The notes below the pieces were generated by a model. That model ran no database searches. It was not told where the DNA came from and saw nothing but the letters and a program-made list of their open reading frames with translations. Below are positions 6,404 to 7,517 of a stretch of 7,517 nucleotides of DNA, in pieces (position 1 is the first letter of the stretch; each line of letters opens with the position of its first letter). The position numbers and the translations under genes are program-made. This DNA comes from Candidatus Izemoplasmatales bacterium (GTDB taxonomy: Bacteria; Bacillota_I; Bacilli_A; Izemoplasmatales; Hujiaoplasmataceae), in NCBI GenBank assembly GCA_028699855.1, contig JAQVTV010000041.1, positions 1 through 7,517 of the forward strand, read 5' to 3'.

Positions 6404-7517
6404 GTTCCGGAATCGTCGGGACGGTAATGCACCCACGCGCGTGGAGCCTTGGCGATACATTGCGACAACGATCGGATTTCGTCCTCATGAACACGATCAA
6501 CCGTATGCATCAACTCCTGGACTTTCACACCTGCACGGTGCAACTCCGCAAGCAAAGCGGCAGCGTGCGAAACCGAGTCGAATATTCGCAAGAAATCACC
6601 GAGTGTTCTTCGTTTGATTCTTTTCAAAGCTTCACGATTGATCCGTTCTGAAGCCATCCTCGACACCATCTCATCCATGAGCGTTCGGGCCGTGTCAGGT
6701 TCGGATGATTCCAAATAAAACAGGATATGTTGATAATCCGGAGCAATCGATATCGCGTGGCTGAAGGTGTTGTTGACAGAAGCCTTTCTTTGCAACAAAG
6801 CGGTGTTCTTAGCGGACAAGTCGAAGAACAAATCGATCAATACTGATACCTTGATCTCAAGCAACATCGCCTCACGCAATGAGGCCAACGGGGTTTGGAT
6901 TTTGATGCCGAGCATCATGATATCATTTCTGACATCCTTGGCAATGACCCTTGAAGGATGTACGACAGAAGCTGGTTCCGCCGGAGAAAGGGGAATGAAT
7001 GGCAACGGCGCTCGCGGTTGGAAGTACCGATGATGATTCAGTTCATCGATCACGGGTTCGATCGCGAAGTCCCCGCCGATAACCAGATGCAATTGCGAAG
7101 GGTGATAGAATATGGAGAAGGCATCTTGCAGCGTCTTCTTGTCGATCAGATGCAATGACTGACTCGTTCCGGCAATATCCGCCTTGATGGGATGATGATG
7201 GTACATCGACTGCAATATATCGTAATAGAGTCGTTGATCGACATCATCGTGATACAACATGATCTCTTTCTCGATGATCGATTGCTCTTTGCGGATACCC
7301 TTGACTGGAAAAGCGATATCCGAAAGCATATCAAACAACAACATCAAAGGTTCGACGATGCCATTGGTGGTGGAAAAATACAGGACGGTTTTATTGTGTG
7401 TCGTAAAGGCGTTCACATTCGCCCCGACTTCAGCAAATCGTTTGGATATGTTACCCCCGTTGCCTTCAAAGAGCATATGTTCAAGAAAATGTGCCGTTCC
7501 TTCAGGAAAAATCTGTG
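6397..7517 (-). CDS. M16-family zinc peptidase, YmfH-like (5' end off window)
   Basis: Pitrilysin-type metallopeptidase. The reading frame is open to the right edge, so the ATG at 7476 is internal: the codons before it give FPEGTAHFLEH, continuing into MLFEGNGG. The inverted zinc motif HxxEH is HFLEH, with E12 as catalytic base. The third ligand and its partner Glu are in KEQSIIEKEIMLYHDD (E77 and E84 of the 372 visible residues), spaced seven apart as in pitrilysin. The stretch around GANVNAFTTHNKT and MYHHHPIKADIAGT matches Bacillus YmfH. By comparison with YmfH (about 430 residues) some 55 N-terminal residues are missing. All active-site residues are in the N-terminal half; the C-terminal half is the usual degenerate second M16 domain. 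No signal peptide can be judged. YmfH often pairs with a second M16 gene, YmfF, which might lie beyond the right edge. It is followed after 4 nt by the RlmI-like gene. Confidence 0.92.
   Translation of the reverse strand, partial: QIFPEGTAHFLEHMLFEGNGGNISKRFAEVGANVNAFTTHNKTVLYFSTTNGIVEPLMLLFDMLSDIAFPVKGIRKEQSIIEKEIMLYHDDVDQRLYYDILQSMYHHHPIKADIAGTSQSLHLIDKKTLQDAFSIFYHPSQLHLVIGGDFAIEPVIDELNHHRYFQPRAPLPFIPLSPAEPASVVHPSRVIAKDVRNDIMMLGIKIQTPLASLREAMLLEIKVSVLIDLFFDLSAKNTALLQRKASVNNTFSHAISIAPDYQHILFYLESSEPDTARTLMDEMVSRMASERINREALKRIKRRTLGDFLRIFDSVSHAAALLAELHRAGVKVQELMHTVDRVHEDEIRSLSQCIAKAPRAWVHYRPDDSGTR

Noticed and set aside
6393..6500. N-terminal extension of the RlmI-like protein from the ATG at 6500
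   Set aside because: It would overlap the M16 peptidase gene by over 100 bases, the extra residues resemble no domain, and a strong ribosome binding site sits at the ATG at 6392.
7476..7478. ATG at 7476 as the start of the M16 peptidase
   Set aside because: The codons before it encode the HFLEH zinc motif in frame, so the gene begins beyond the right edge.

Overview
The window holds seven protein genes, all on the minus strand and packed with almost no spacing, plus one RNA regulatory element. The gene content and order (an M16 peptidase like YmfH, an RlmI-type rRNA methyltransferase, EngB, and a T-box leader ahead of valS-folC) point to a low-to-moderate GC Gram-positive lineage: Bacillota or a standard-code relative of the Mollicutes. 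Tryptophan is read from TGG, and TGA is a true stop in several genes, so this is not the mycoplasma code. I cannot place the species.

Read in the direction of transcription, from right to left, the first block runs from the right edge to about 3883. It contains an M16-family zinc peptidase (5' end off the window), a PUA plus SAM-dependent RlmI-like rRNA methyltransferase, the ribosome-assembly GTPase EngB, and a small class I SAM methyltransferase. Junctions are +4, +9 and -4 nt, which indicates one polycistronic unit. Two of the four genes are tied to ribosome maturation. The promoter of this unit lies outside the window.

The second block starts with a well-formed SigA-type promoter (3939-3967) located inside the last 28 codons of the SAM methyltransferase gene. 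It is followed by a T-box leader (about 3719-3919) with a readable valine GUC specifier, the UGGU tRNA-end binding bulge and an intrinsic terminator. The leader controls a Nudix hydrolase gene, valS (valyl-tRNA synthetase) and folC (folylpolyglutamate synthase, 3' end off the window). These genes are joined by an 8-nt overlap and a 1-nt gap. Uncharged tRNA-Val should raise expression of all three genes. The first block shows no terminator of its own, so its transcripts should also run into the T-box switch.

I see no mobile element, CRISPR array, tRNA or rRNA gene, and no clearly undescribed system. The points that merit a second look are the promoter and leader nested inside the upstream coding sequence, the Nudix gene placed first in a valine-responsive operon, and a few departures from family motifs in FolC and the RlmI-like protein.
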